This document shows positions 16,792 through 26,242 of a DNA stretch of 34,261 nt, piece after piece. The translations under genes and the position numbers were made by a program. The stretch lies in assembly GCA_016929605.1 (NCBI GenBank), contig JAFGIM010000066.1, positions 1-34,261 on the forward strand, given 5' to 3'. The first letter of the stretch is position 1. The number at the start of each line of letters is the position of its first letter. The DNA comes from Spirochaetales bacterium. GTDB taxonomy: Bacteria; Spirochaetota; Spirochaetia; Treponematales; Treponemataceae. A model generated the notes under the pieces. The model was not told the DNA's origin and made no database searches. It worked only from the letters and a program-made list of their open reading frames with translations.

Positions 16792-19434
16792 ATGTCAGCC
16801 AAAGGAACGCGCTCCGTTACCATACCTGTAACTATCATTGTTGTGCTTTCAATTATCACGGGATCTATCCTCGGGATAAACATAGCCTTAACGCATAATC
16901 TTAAAAACAGCGAGCAATTCACCGAATTTAACCCTGCCCTGCCAACTCGCATCCTTGATATTCATGGGGATTTGATAACTGAATTCGCATCGGAAGAAAA
17001 ACGCGAAATCATCACCCTTGATAAACTGCCTCGCCACATGATCGATGCCCTGTTAACCCGCGAAGATCAGATTTTTTACCGCCATCGAGGATTTAGCGCA
17101 AAGGCCTTGATGCGCGCGGTGTTTGGAAAATTAACCGGACGATCCCTTGGTGGCGGAAGTACGATTACCCAACAAGTTGCAGGAACGCTGTATCTTGATC
17201 GAAGCGAAATGAGTATTACGCGAAAAATCAAGGAACTGTGGTGGGCCCTGCAACTGGAACGCCGTTATTCCAAGAATGAAATCCTTGAACTCTACCTGAA
17301 CAAAATGTACTTTGGCGGTGGCACCTACGGTGTTAACGCCGCGTCCCGTTTTTATTTTGGTCACCCTGCCACGGAAATCACCCCGGCAGAAGCGGCCATA
17401 CTGGTTATCCAACTGTCTAACCCGGCCTTTTATAATCCCTTTGAGCATCCCAACCGGGCTATGGACCGTCAGCAAGAAGTGCTTAGGCAAATGGTTAGCC
17501 TTGGTCTCCTTGATAAAAAAATAGCCGACGAATCCTTTGATGAGTACTGGGCTAACTTTGATTATACACGAACTGGCACGTCCGCCTGGCTTAACCGTGA
17601 CGACAAAGCCAGATGGTTCTCTGAATACGTACGTCGCCAACTGGAGACCATGATATACGGTTCAATGGATATCTATTCCGGCGGGTATACCGTTCATACG
17701 ACACTGGACCTTCGCCACCAGGCTGCGGCGGAAAAGGTGATGGAAGACTATCTTAAAACCGCGAACCGTCGGTTCAAATCGTCAAGCGCCGCACGCTTTG
17801 CCCAGGGCGATCAATACGCGCAAATAACTGAATTACTCGCCCTTTCTTTTAACCTTCCACAACTGGCAGTATCTGCGGAAAGGCTTCACGTCAAATCAAT
17901 CGCTCAATACCGCAGAACCGTTAATCCGGTTGTGGATATGATGTCCCTTATGTTTGGGCTCGACGGTCTAAAAGTCGAAACAAACAAGTCTAACGCCCGG
18001 GTCCAGCAAGCAGCGGCAAAAACAACGGTAGAAGGTACCCTGATCTGTGTCGACAACGATACCGGCTACATTACCGCCCTTGTAGGCGGAAGCAAATTTG
18101 ATCAGTCAAACCAGATTATCCGGGCAACCCAAGCCTCGGTTCAGCCGGGAAGTACCTTTAAGCCCCTTTATTACTCCGCGGCAATCGATTCCCGAAAATA
18201 CACCGCAGGTTCAATGATCAACGATACCCCCGTTGTCTTCTTTAACGAATCCGGTGTGCCCTACACTCCGCTTAATTTTAAGGGAGAATGGAAGGGCACC
18301 GTACTTTTGTGGGAAGCCCTGGCCCATTCCATGAACGTACCCTCCTTGCGAATTCTGGATGGTATCGGGTTTGACGCAGCCATTAACCGGGCTGCCTCTC
18401 TTTTGGGTTATACAAACAAGGGAGATATAGACAAGGTCTTTCCTCGCGTATATTCCCTGGGATTGGGCGTAATCAGCGTGGCCCCCATTCAGATGGCAAA
18501 GGCCTTTGCAGCATTTGCCAATCAGGGAAAAGAGCTTACCCCCATCGCGATTAGATCTGTAGAAGACCGTAATGGAAAAACCATCATAGATCCCGAAAGG
18601 GAACTTCGTCTTGAGCAAAAACGAAAGGGAAGCGCGATTCAACTTATCAGTCCTCAAAACGCGTACATCATGACCGAGCTTCTTAAAAACACCATTCGTA
18701 CCGGAACCCTTGGCTGGGCTTCCGGGTATGAGCGCAAGTTTACTTTTAAGGATAAAAATGGCCGGAACTTTGTAATGCCGGCTGCGGGAAAAACGGGAAC
18801 CACCCAAAACTGGGCGGATGCCTGGACCGTTGGATTTACACCCTATTACACAACAGCCATCTGGTTCGGGTTTGACCGTCGCGGACTATCTTTGGGCCTT
18901 GACAATACCGGCGCGACCCTGGCAGGACCTGCCTGGGGTGACTATATGCATCAAATTCATGACGGGCTTCCCTTCCGGGATTTTGTTAAACCGCAAACGG
19001 GTCTTGTTCACGCCACCGTGTGTAAAAAATCAGGATTACTTGCCACCGATTATTGTTCCGACGGATTGGTCACCCTTGCCTATCTGGAAGGTACACAGCC
19101 AACCAGTTATTGTGAATATCATGAAAAGGATGACGAATTAAAGCGTATAGCCATGGACCGACTTCAAAAGCAAAGTCTTTCCGTGGGCCAAAGGCCTATT
19201 GAAACCGATACCTCAAGTTTAGTACTCGATCCATCCATCTTTGATGACCCTCTGCCTGGACAGGGCAAGGTCAAGCAGGGTACGCCCATGTATCAACCGT
19301 ACAATCCGCAAGGCCCTGTAATCACTCCCCCACAGGTTAAAAAACCGAATGAAGAGGATGAACAAAATCAATCAGGTGATATACTTATCGACAGTGAAGA
19401 GGAAGAGCCTGAATTCAATCCCCTGCTGGAATAG
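16792..19434 (+). CDS. Penicillin-binding protein 1A-type bifunctional transglycosylase/transpeptidase
   Basis: GT51 motifs TREDQIFYRHRGF, GGSTITQQVAG, RKIKELWWALQLERRYSKNEILELYLN; TP motifs STFK, SMN, KTGTT. Start at 16792 preferred to 16693. Confidence 0.95.
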   Translation: MSAKGTRSVTIPVTIIVVLSIITGSILGINIALTHNLKNSEQFTEFNPALPTRILDIHGDLITEFASEEKREIITLDKLPRHMIDALLTREDQIFYRHRGFSAKALMRAVFGKLTGRSLGGGSTITQQVAGTLYLDRSEMSITRKIKELWWALQLERRYSKNEILELYLNKMYFGGGTYGVNAASRFYFGHPATEITPAEAAILVIQLSNPAFYNPFEHPNRAMDRQQEVLRQMVSLGLLDKKIADESFDEYWANFDYTRTGTSAWLNRDDKARWFSEYVRRQLETMIYGSMDIYSGGYTVHTTLDLRHQAAAEKVMEDYLKTANRRFKSSSAARFAQGDQYAQITELLALSFNLPQLAVSAERLHVKSIAQYRRTVNPVVDMMSLMFGLDGLKVETNKSNARVQQAAAKTTVEGTLICVDNDTGYITALVGGSKFDQSNQIIRATQASVQPGSTFKPLYYSAAIDSRKYTAGSMINDTPVVFFNESGVPYTPLNFKGEWKGTVLLWEALAHSMNVPSLRILDGIGFDAAINRAASLLGYTNKGDIDKVFPRVYSLGLGVISVAPIQMAKAFAAFANQGKELTPIAIRSVEDRNGKTIIDPERELRLEQKRKGSAIQLISPQNAYIMTELLKNTIRTGTLGWASGYERKFTFKDKNGRNFVMPAAGKTGTTQNWADAWTVGFTPYYTTAIWFGFDRRGLSLGLDNTGATLAGPAWGDYMHQIHDGLPFRDFVKPQTGLVHATVCKKSGLLATDYCSDGLVTLAYLEGTQPTSYCEYHEKDDELKRIAMDRLQKQSLSVGQRPIETDTSSLVLDPSIFDDPLPGQGKVKQGTPMYQPYNPQGPVITPPQVKKPNEEDEQNQSGDILIDSEEEEPEFNPLLE

Positions 19435-19443
19435 GAGGAGATC

Positions 19444-19833
19444 ATGCAAGTTGCACTTGAAGAGATCAAAATTCGCAAACGAGTAAGACGAAAAAATGAA
19501 GATATAGAACCACTGATGGACAGCATGAAACGCTATGGCCTTTTTAATCCAATTACCATCAATTCACGCATGGTTCTTGTTGCCGGAGCAAGACGGCTCG
19601 AGGCAGCAAAGCGGCTTGGGTGGAGAACGATTAACGCAGTAATGCTCGACGATACGGATAAGATAACCGAGCTTGAAATTGAGCTTGAAGAAAACGTACA
19701 AAGATCAAATTTTACCGACCGTGAATTAATCGAAGCGTACGCCCGCCTGGAGCGGATGAGAAACCCCAATATATTCATCCGGATATGGCGGGCGATTGTC
19801 GCGTTCTTTCACAGCTTGTTTGTCAGGAACTAA
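19444..19833 (+). CDS. Stand-alone ParB N-terminal-domain protein with hydrophobic C-terminal tail
   Basis: LVAGARRLEAAKRLGW and ELEENVQRSNFTDRELIEAYARLERM match ParB N-domain boxes; tail NIFIRIWRAIVAFFHSLFVRN. Confidence 0.83.
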   Translation: MQVALEEIKIRKRVRRKNEDIEPLMDSMKRYGLFNPITINSRMVLVAGARRLEAAKRLGWRTINAVMLDDTDKITELEIELEENVQRSNFTDRELIEAYARLERMRNPNIFIRIWRAIVAFFHSLFVRN

Positions 19834-21043
19834 CCACCCGAATAAACTTCTTTTTACCAGCACGTACTACCAGTTCCCCTTCTCCATCAAGGGCTGTGGC
19901 GCTAACCATGTCTTTAACCGAGGTAACGTTGACCCCGCCCACGTAGGCCCCGCCTTGTTCAACAAGGCGGCGGGCGTCACTCTTGGTTGCGGCAAGTCCT
20001 GCCTCATAAAAAAGATCAAGAACACCAATACCTGCTTCAAAACGTTCGCGTGGTATGGATACAGTGGGCATGGAGCTCTTGTCGCCTCCGCCGCCAAATG
20101 CCGCACGGGCGCCTAAAAGGGCCTTCTCGGCTTCTTCAGCGCCATGAATCAGGGTAGTCACCTCGATGGCAAGGCGCTCCTTGGCGGCGTTAATATCCCC
20201 GGCCATAAGAGTATCAATGTCCGTAACCGGTAAAAAGGTAAATAAAAGCAGGAAGCGGCGAACATCCGCATCAGTAACGTTTCGCCAATATTGAAAGAAA
20301 TCGTATGGAGTAGTTACCGCGGGATCCAGGAAGAGCGCACCCTTTTCGGTCTTGCCCATTTTTTTGCCGTCAGAGGTGGTAATAAGGGGAAAGGTAAGTC
20401 CATAAGCCTGTTTTCCGTTAATTCGGCGAATAAGCTCAATACCCGCAACAATATTACCCCACTGATCGTCTCCGCCAATCTGGAGGGCAACGCCATGGCG
20501 TTCATTAAGCTGAAGAAAGTCGTAACTCTGCAATAACTGATAGTTAAACTCAACAAAGGTCAAACCGGTTTCCATGCGTTTTTTATACGCTTCAAAGGTA
20601 AGCATGCGGTTTACCGAAAAGTGAGAGCCAATATCGCGCAAGAAATCTATGTAGTTAAGATCGGCAAGCCAGTGTTTGTTATTCTCGGCAAAGGCGCTTT
20701 TCCCGTCAAAACCGATAAAGCGACCCAGCTGGGCGGCTATGGCTTCGGCATTGGCGTCAATCTGTTCATAACTGATCATCTTGCGCATTTCGGTTTTGCC
20801 GGAAGGATCACCGATGCGGGCGGTACCGCCGCCAATGAGGGCAATTGCCCGGTGACCCGCCTGGCGCAAATGGCGCAGGGCAAAGGCAGGAAGCATATGA
20901 CCAATGTGCAGGCTCGATCCAGTCGGATCAAAACCGACATAAAACGCGACGGGACCGTCGTCCATGAGTCGGGAAAGACCGTCGACATCCGTGCATTGCT
21001 GGAAAAAACCGCGCTCTTTAAGCGTTTCAAGTGCCTTGTTCAT
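19823..21043 (-). CDS. tyrS: Tyrosyl-tRNA synthetase
   Basis: YVGFDPTGSSLHIGHMLP, GDDQWGNI, KMGKTEKGALFLD (KMSKS-like). Start at 21043 (MNKALETLKERG). Confidence 0.96.
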   Translation of the reverse strand: MNKALETLKERGFFQQCTDVDGLSRLMDDGPVAFYVGFDPTGSSLHIGHMLPAFALRHLRQAGHRAIALIGGGTARIGDPSGKTEMRKMISYEQIDANAEAIAAQLGRFIGFDGKSAFAENNKHWLADLNYIDFLRDIGSHFSVNRMLTFEAYKKRMETGLTFVEFNYQLLQSYDFLQLNERHGVALQIGGDDQWGNIVAGIELIRRINGKQAYGLTFPLITTSDGKKMGKTEKGALFLDPAVTTPYDFFQYWRNVTDADVRRFLLLFTFLPVTDIDTLMAGDINAAKERLAIEVTTLIHGAEEAEKALLGARAAFGGGGDKSSMPTVSIPRERFEAGIGVLDLFYEAGLAATKSDARRLVEQGGAYVGGVNVTSVKDMVSATALDGEGELVVRAGKKKFIRVVSS

Positions 21044-21119
21044 GCGCGCGAGTATAGCGAGTTTCAAAAAAAAAGTATACACTACGCCTGATTGGCAAAA
21101 AAATCGCGAGGAGCGCAAC

Positions 21120-23123
21120 ATGACGCACGGATTTTTCAGGGTAGCGGCTGCAACGCCGAGTTGTACGGTTGGAGACTGCGGAGCAAATACGGCAGAGATT
21201 CTTTCTCTGGTAAAAAGCGCGAACGGACAGGGTGCCTCCCTGGTTGTGTTTCCGGAGTTATCAATTACCGGTTATACCTGTGCGGACTTATTTTCCCAGG
21301 ATCTTGTTAGCCGGGTTTCCCTCGCTGCGGTTCGACTTATCGCGGAAAAAACGCGCGAAATTCCTATTACCATTGTCGTCGGTTTTCCCTTTGCGTGGGG
21401 CTCAAGCAGATATAACTGCGCCGCGGTTATATCGGATGGAAGGGTCTCAGGCATTGTACCAAAAACACACATCCCCAATTATGGCGAGTTCTACGAGCTA
21501 CGAAATTTTGCCCCTGCCCCTGCCGAGACGACCCTTATCCCGGCAGGAATCTTTGGAACCGAAGCCGTTCCTTTTGGCTCAAAGCTTATCTTTAGCGACG
21601 AGAAAAACCCCGATCTTGCCCTTGCCGTTGAACTTTGCGAAGACCTGTGGGTACCGGAGGCACCATCGTCCTCTCATGCCAAACAGGGTGCGCTGATAAT
21701 CGCGAATCTTTCGGCCAGCGACGAGATAATCGGTAAGGCCGCCTACCGCAGATCCCTGGTAAACGTACAATCGGCCAAGGCAGTCTGTGCATATATATAC
21801 TCAGACGCCGGAGCCGGAGAATCTACACAGGATCTGGTCTTTAGTGGGCACAACCTTATCAGTGAGCATGGGGTGCTACTTGCCGAGGCGCTTCCCTTCT
21901 CGGAAAAAATGATTGTCGCCGATATTGATATTCGACGGCTGCTCCATGAACGAAGGAGAATGAATACCTTTAGTTCAGACACTATGGCGACAAACTATAC
22001 CGAGATATCGATATGTCTTGATCGGGACTGCGAAACAGATACCGCCGATCAGATGCTGCTCAGGCCGCTTTCGGCTCATCCCTTTGTTCCCTCCGATTCA
22101 CAAGAGCTGTCCATCCGCTGCGAGGAAGTCCTTGAGATTCAAACCCGGGGCTTAGTCAAACGATTGAGCCATACCGGCCTTGGCAAGGCAGTAATTGGTC
22201 TTTCTGGCGGACTTGACTCCACCCTCGCCCTCTTGGTAACCGTTCGGGCCTTTGACCGACTCTCCCTTGACCGCACAGGAATTCTCGCCATCACCATGCC
22301 AGGATTTGGCACCACAAGCCGTACCAAGGGTAACGCAACCCGGCTTGCAGACCTTCTTGGCGTTTCTCTGGAAACCATCTCGATAGACAAGGCGGTTCGC
22401 CAGCATTTTAAGGATATTGGCCAAGATCCGGAAAAACTGGACATCACCTATGAAAACGCTCAGGCCCGAGAGCGCACGCAAATATTGATGGATAAGGCCA
22501 ACATGATAGGAGCCCTGGTTATTGGAACTGGAGACCTGTCGGAGCTTGCCCTTGGATGGGCAACCTATAATGGGGATCATATGTCCATGTACGCAGTTAA
22601 CTCCTCCATCCCCAAAACCCTGGTTAGATTTCTCGTATCACGTTCGGCACAGGGAGCCGAGCGGTTTATCCAAGATCAAGCAAAGCAAAAGTCCTTTAGC
22701 CGGATACTGGAATCCATTCTGGATACCCCGGTAAGCCCGGAACTGCTTCCGGACACCAACGGGACAATTGCCCAGGAAACAGAGAAAATTGTGGGCCCTT
22801 ATGAGCTACACGACTTCTTTTTATATCATCTTGTCAGGTGGGGCTCCTCCCCGGCACGAATTCTTTATATGGCAGAAAAAGCCTTTTCCCCGGCGCGTAA
22901 AACAGCGGGAGATACCATGGACACTGCCTCCTACACTCGCAAGGAAATCCTTTCCTGGATGGGTGTTTTTTACAGACGATTCTTTTCCCAGCAATTCAAA
23001 CGCTCGTGCCTGCCCGATGGGCCCAAGGTTGGTTCTGTAAGCCTTTCCCCCCGTGGCGACTGGCGTATGCCAAGCGATGCCTCGGCCGCGATCTGGAAAA
23101 AAGAACTGGAAAGCCTGGAATAA
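21120..23123 (+). CDS. nadE: Glutamine-dependent NAD+ synthetase
   Basis: N-terminal nitrilase-like glutaminase ([31 protein letters not shown]), C-terminal synthetase [13 protein letters not shown]. Start at 21120 with SD GAGGAG. Confidence 0.95.
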   Translation: MTHGFFRVAAATPSCTVGDCGANTAEILSLVKSANGQGASLVVFPELSITGYTCADLFSQDLVSRVSLAAVRLIAEKTREIPITIVVGFPFAWGSSRYNCAAVISDGRVSGIVPKTHIPNYGEFYELRNFAPAPAETTLIPAGIFGTEAVPFGSKLIFSDEKNPDLALAVELCEDLWVPEAPSSSHAKQGALIIANLSASDEIIGKAAYRRSLVNVQSAKAVCAYIYSDAGAGESTQDLVFSGHNLISEHGVLLAEALPFSEKMIVADIDIRRLLHERRRMNTFSSDTMATNYTEISICLDRDCETDTADQMLLRPLSAHPFVPSDSQELSIRCEEVLEIQTRGLVKRLSHTGLGKAVIGLSGGLDSTLALLVTVRAFDRLSLDRTGILAITMPGFGTTSRTKGNATRLADLLGVSLETISIDKAVRQHFKDIGQDPEKLDITYENAQARERTQILMDKANMIGALVIGTGDLSELALGWATYNGDHMSMYAVNSSIPKTLVRFLVSRSAQGAERFIQDQAKQKSFSRILESILDTPVSPELLPDTNGTIAQETEKIVGPYELHDFFLYHLVRWGSSPARILYMAEKAFSPARKTAGDTMDTASYTRKEILSWMGVFYRRFFSQQFKRSCLPDGPKVGSVSLSPRGDWRMPSDASAAIWKKELESLE

Positions 23124-23163
23124 TTTTTTTTTGGAAAAAAACAATGCTCCGATCGTGTTTCTA

Positions 23164-23192
23164 TTGACAGAAACAAGCCCAAGGCGTAGTAT
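23164..23192 (+). promoter_or_regulatory. Promoter of the ECF operon (TTGACA-N17-TAGTAT)
   Basis: -35 23164-23169, -10 23187-23192; predicted short 5' UTR with SD GGAG. Confidence 0.72.
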
Positions 23193-23245
23193 CTGTTCAG
23201 ACGGACCGCTAGGGGCCCGAATTTTATTTTTGTATGGAGACTATT

Positions 23246-23794
23246 ATGAGCGCTCAATCAGAAAAAAGTCATATGGGCACCCGCGACATCGTATTAGCGG
23301 GAATCCTTCTTGCCGCCGGAGCAGTAATCCGCATGTTCTTTCCAAAACTGCCGGTTACCCCAAACTTTATCATTGCAATGTACTGCCTGGTTATTTTGCT
23401 TGTTCGCCCCCGCGTAATGGAAGCGCTCGCCATCGGTATTGTTGCGGCAATCCTTTCCCAGCTTACCTCCGGCTCACCCGTTCCCTTTCTTAATTTTATC
23501 TCTGAACCCGTTGGCGCCCTGGTGTGTTACCTTCTTGTCAGGCCCAAATACCGGCTTTCGATTGGCTCCTATAGCCTTAAACCGGCCTTTGCAACCCTGC
23601 TTTCCACCCTTGCCTCAGGCTCAGTCTTTGTTCTGATTCTTTCTATCGTCCTTATGTCCAAGGGAAAGGACGCAAAATACATCATGATCGCGACGGTTGT
23701 CGTTCCCACAGCCCTTGCCAATACCGTCATTACCCAATTGGCCTTTGAACCACTGCGTCGTGTTCTGCGCATCAAGGATAAGGACGCGCAGTGA
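23246..23794 (+). CDS. ECF transporter S component, TrpP-like
   Basis: Multi-TM protein; TPNFIIAMYCLVILLVRPRVMEALAIGIVAAILSQLTSGSPVPFLNFISEPVGALV resembles the tryptophan transporter TrpP; followed by two ATPases and EcfT. Start at 23246 or 23234. Confidence 0.72.
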   Translation: MSAQSEKSHMGTRDIVLAGILLAAGAVIRMFFPKLPVTPNFIIAMYCLVILLVRPRVMEALAIGIVAAILSQLTSGSPVPFLNFISEPVGALVCYLLVRPKYRLSIGSYSLKPAFATLLSTLASGSVFVLILSIVLMSKGKDAKYIMIATVVVPTALANTVITQLAFEPLRRVLRIKDKDAQ

Positions 23795-24645
23795 TCAAGC
23801 TCGATTCCCTCAGTTTCCGCTATGACGAGGCAGACGATTACGCTCTCTGTGATATCAATCTGGATATCGGGAAAGGCGAGTTTGTCTGCATAATCGGGGC
23901 AGAACGTTCAGGCAAGACAACTCTTTTTAGACTTCTTAACGGTACTGCGCCCCGAGCTTTTGAGGGAACCGTCAGTGGATCTCTGTCGGTAGATGGTCAG
24001 GACCCTTCTCTTCGCGGACACATGGCCACCGGAGAAGCGGTTACGAGTATATTTGACGATCCGGATTCACAGATTATCAGCTTAACCGTTGCGGAAGAAA
24101 TTGCCTTTGCCCTTGTACAACGCGGACTTGATTTTGAAGACATACACACACGATGCACTGAATCCTTAAAGCTAGTCGGTCTTTCCGGTTTTGAGCATCG
24201 AGCAACTGGAACTCTTTCCGGTGGACAAAAACAACGACTGGTTATGGCCGCGGCCCTTGCCCTTAAGCCAAAGGTGCTGCTCGTAGATGAAGGGACAAGC
24301 GCCCTTGATCCTGAAGGAGCCGAACACTGCTTTGCCCTTGTTAAGGATCTAATCAAGCGGGAAGGAACCACCGCCATTATGATTGACCGCTCGATTGAAC
24401 TCGCTTTGCGCTACGCGGATAGAATCATTGTGCTTGACCATGGAAAGGTCGCACTTTCGGGCACCCCTGCCCTAATCAGCCAAAACCCGAAGCTTCTTGC
24501 GTCTTTGGGCCTTCGTGTACCGCTCTGGCTTGATCTATGCGCGACCCTTGCATCTCGCTCTCTTATCCAAGGCGATTTACCGGCGAGCGAGGCAGAGGCC
24601 CTTGCAATTCTGGCCCCGCTAACCGCGCAACGGGAGACAGCATGA
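23791..24645 (+). CDS. ECF transporter ATPase (A1)
   Basis: Walker A GAERSGKTT, LSGGQKQR signature, VDEGTSALD; GTG start overlapping the upstream stop. Non-canonical Q-loop and H-loop. Confidence 0.9.
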   Translation: MIKLDSLSFRYDEADDYALCDINLDIGKGEFVCIIGAERSGKTTLFRLLNGTAPRAFEGTVSGSLSVDGQDPSLRGHMATGEAVTSIFDDPDSQIISLTVAEEIAFALVQRGLDFEDIHTRCTESLKLVGLSGFEHRATGTLSGGQKQRLVMAAALALKPKVLLVDEGTSALDPEGAEHCFALVKDLIKREGTTAIMIDRSIELALRYADRIIVLDHGKVALSGTPALISQNPKLLASLGLRVPLWLDLCATLASRSLIQGDLPASEAEALAILAPLTAQRETA

Positions 24646-25463
24646 TTGCCGTAGACCGAGTGAGTACCTCAATTAAAAAAACGCCTATCCTTCGCGATCT
24701 AACCTTCTCCATACAGCGAGGGGAATTTGTCGCCCTTGTTGGACCAAACGGAGCGGGAAAAACAACCCTCCTCAAACATTTAAACGGTTTATTAAAACCG
24801 AGTAGCGGAACTGTTTTGGTTTCGTCTATGGATACTCGTAAGGTAAAGACAAGTCAGCTCGCCCGGTGTGTCGGTTTTTTGTTTCAAAACCCCGACCGTC
24901 AAATTTTGTGTACGACCGTTCGGGAAGAGATAAGCTTTGGACTTAAGCATTGTCAAATCCCGCGGGAAGAATGGGAAAACCGTATTCAACGTTCTGCAGA
25001 AGAAGCGGGAATAGCACAAAAACTGGACAGGGACCCCTTGCTTTTAACCCGATCCAGAAGACAGCGGGTTGCCCTTGCCTCGGTTCTTGCAACCGATCCG
25101 GACATCCTTGTTTTGGACGAGCCAACAAGCGCCCAAGACGAAACAGAAACAATCAGAATGATGAACCTTGCCTCCGAGCGCTGCAAGGCCGGAAAAACAA
25201 TCCTCCTGGTAAGCCATGACATGGAAGTTGTTTCCCGCTATGCCACTCGGGTTATTGTGTTAATCGAAGGTGCAATAGCCTTTGACGGAAAGCCCCAACA
25301 GCTGTTCCACAATCGCGAGCTGCTCGCCCGCGCCAGCCTTTGTCAACCACAGGTATATCGCCTGACCGAAGCCCTGTCCCTAACGCCCCCGGCAGCAGGA
25401 GAAGACCCGGTACAAGCCCTTGCCGATCAAATTGAGCTTCGCGCCAGAAAGGAAGCGCTATGA
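24642..25463 (+). CDS. ECF transporter ATPase (A2)
   Basis: Walker A GPNGAGKTT, Q-loop FQNPDRQ, LDEPTSAQD, VSHDME; signature degenerate (LTRSRRQR). Start at 24642 (ATGA overlap). Confidence 0.9.
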   Translation: MIAVDRVSTSIKKTPILRDLTFSIQRGEFVALVGPNGAGKTTLLKHLNGLLKPSSGTVLVSSMDTRKVKTSQLARCVGFLFQNPDRQILCTTVREEISFGLKHCQIPREEWENRIQRSAEEAGIAQKLDRDPLLLTRSRRQRVALASVLATDPDILVLDEPTSAQDETETIRMMNLASERCKAGKTILLVSHDMEVVSRYATRVIVLIEGAIAFDGKPQQLFHNRELLARASLCQPQVYRLTEALSLTPPAAGEDPVQALADQIELRARKEAL

Positions 25464-26230
25464 CTACCCCGTTTTTTCGCCATCCTCGGGACATGGCTCC
25501 CCTGTTTAAGTTTATCGCCATGCTGGGATGTATTGCCGCAGCCTACCTGAGTAATTCCATCCCGATGATTATCTCGGTCATTATCCTTGAAGGCCTTATC
25601 GCGGCAAGCACTTCTGTGTTCCGCACCTTCCGCATCACCTTACTTGCCCTCCTGTTTGGCGCCCTAACGCTCTGTCTGTTTCAAATTTTTACCATATCGG
25701 AAGGAACTATCCTTTTTTATGCTATCCCCTTTGTACGCCTTGGGGCAATAACCGATGTCGGTCTATCCTCCTGCCTTATTATGGCCCTACGGATGATCGC
25801 CTCTGTTGGGGCTATTCCCCTTATGCTCTCGCTCACAAGTCAAACCCAGGTTGTCTCCCTGGTATCCGGAAACTTACGACTTCCGGGAGCCTATGCAATT
25901 ATGCTGGTAACCGCCCTCCGTTTTATCCCAACCTTTGGAGAGCGGATGCGCCAGGTATTGCAAGCCGAGGCCGCACGGGGGTACAATGTGGAATCCGGGA
26001 ACCCCTTCCGAAAGATCGGGGTAATACTCCGGCTGTCGCTTCCCTTGCTCATTTCATGCGCGCGGGATGTGGACACCCTGGCTCTGTCAATCGAAACCCG
26101 CGGATTTGATCCCCGCAATACGACCAGACCTCGGCGCATTCCCCCAACCAGGGGCGACGCGCTTGTCTTGATTCTTTGTTTGGGACTACAAACCGCAATT
26201 GTGTTGGCAGACCGAATCGTTTGCACATAA
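25460..26230 (+). CDS. ecfT: ECF transporter T component
   Basis: Multi-TM, EcfT motifs QAEAARGYN and SIETRGFDPR; ATGA overlap with the upstream gene. Confidence 0.88.
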   Translation: MTTPFFRHPRDMAPLFKFIAMLGCIAAAYLSNSIPMIISVIILEGLIAASTSVFRTFRITLLALLFGALTLCLFQIFTISEGTILFYAIPFVRLGAITDVGLSSCLIMALRMIASVGAIPLMLSLTSQTQVVSLVSGNLRLPGAYAIMLVTALRFIPTFGERMRQVLQAEAARGYNVESGNPFRKIGVILRLSLPLLISCARDVDTLALSIETRGFDPRNTTRPRRIPPTRGDALVLILCLGLQTAIVLADRIVCT

Positions 26231-26242
26231 GGTGATATCCGT

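Noticed and set aside
18211-18807. 198-aa minus-strand ORF inside the PBP1A gene
   Set aside because: Antisense to the conserved transpeptidase domain; no independent support.
21044-21121. N-terminal extension of the tyrS ORF
   Set aside because: Lies in the divergent promoter region; the conserved protein starts at MNKALETLKERG (21043).
23199-23233. Riboswitch or T-box upstream of the TrpP-like gene
   Set aside because: Predicted 5' UTR is only about 35 nt and shows no T-box, preQ1 or other fold I can support.
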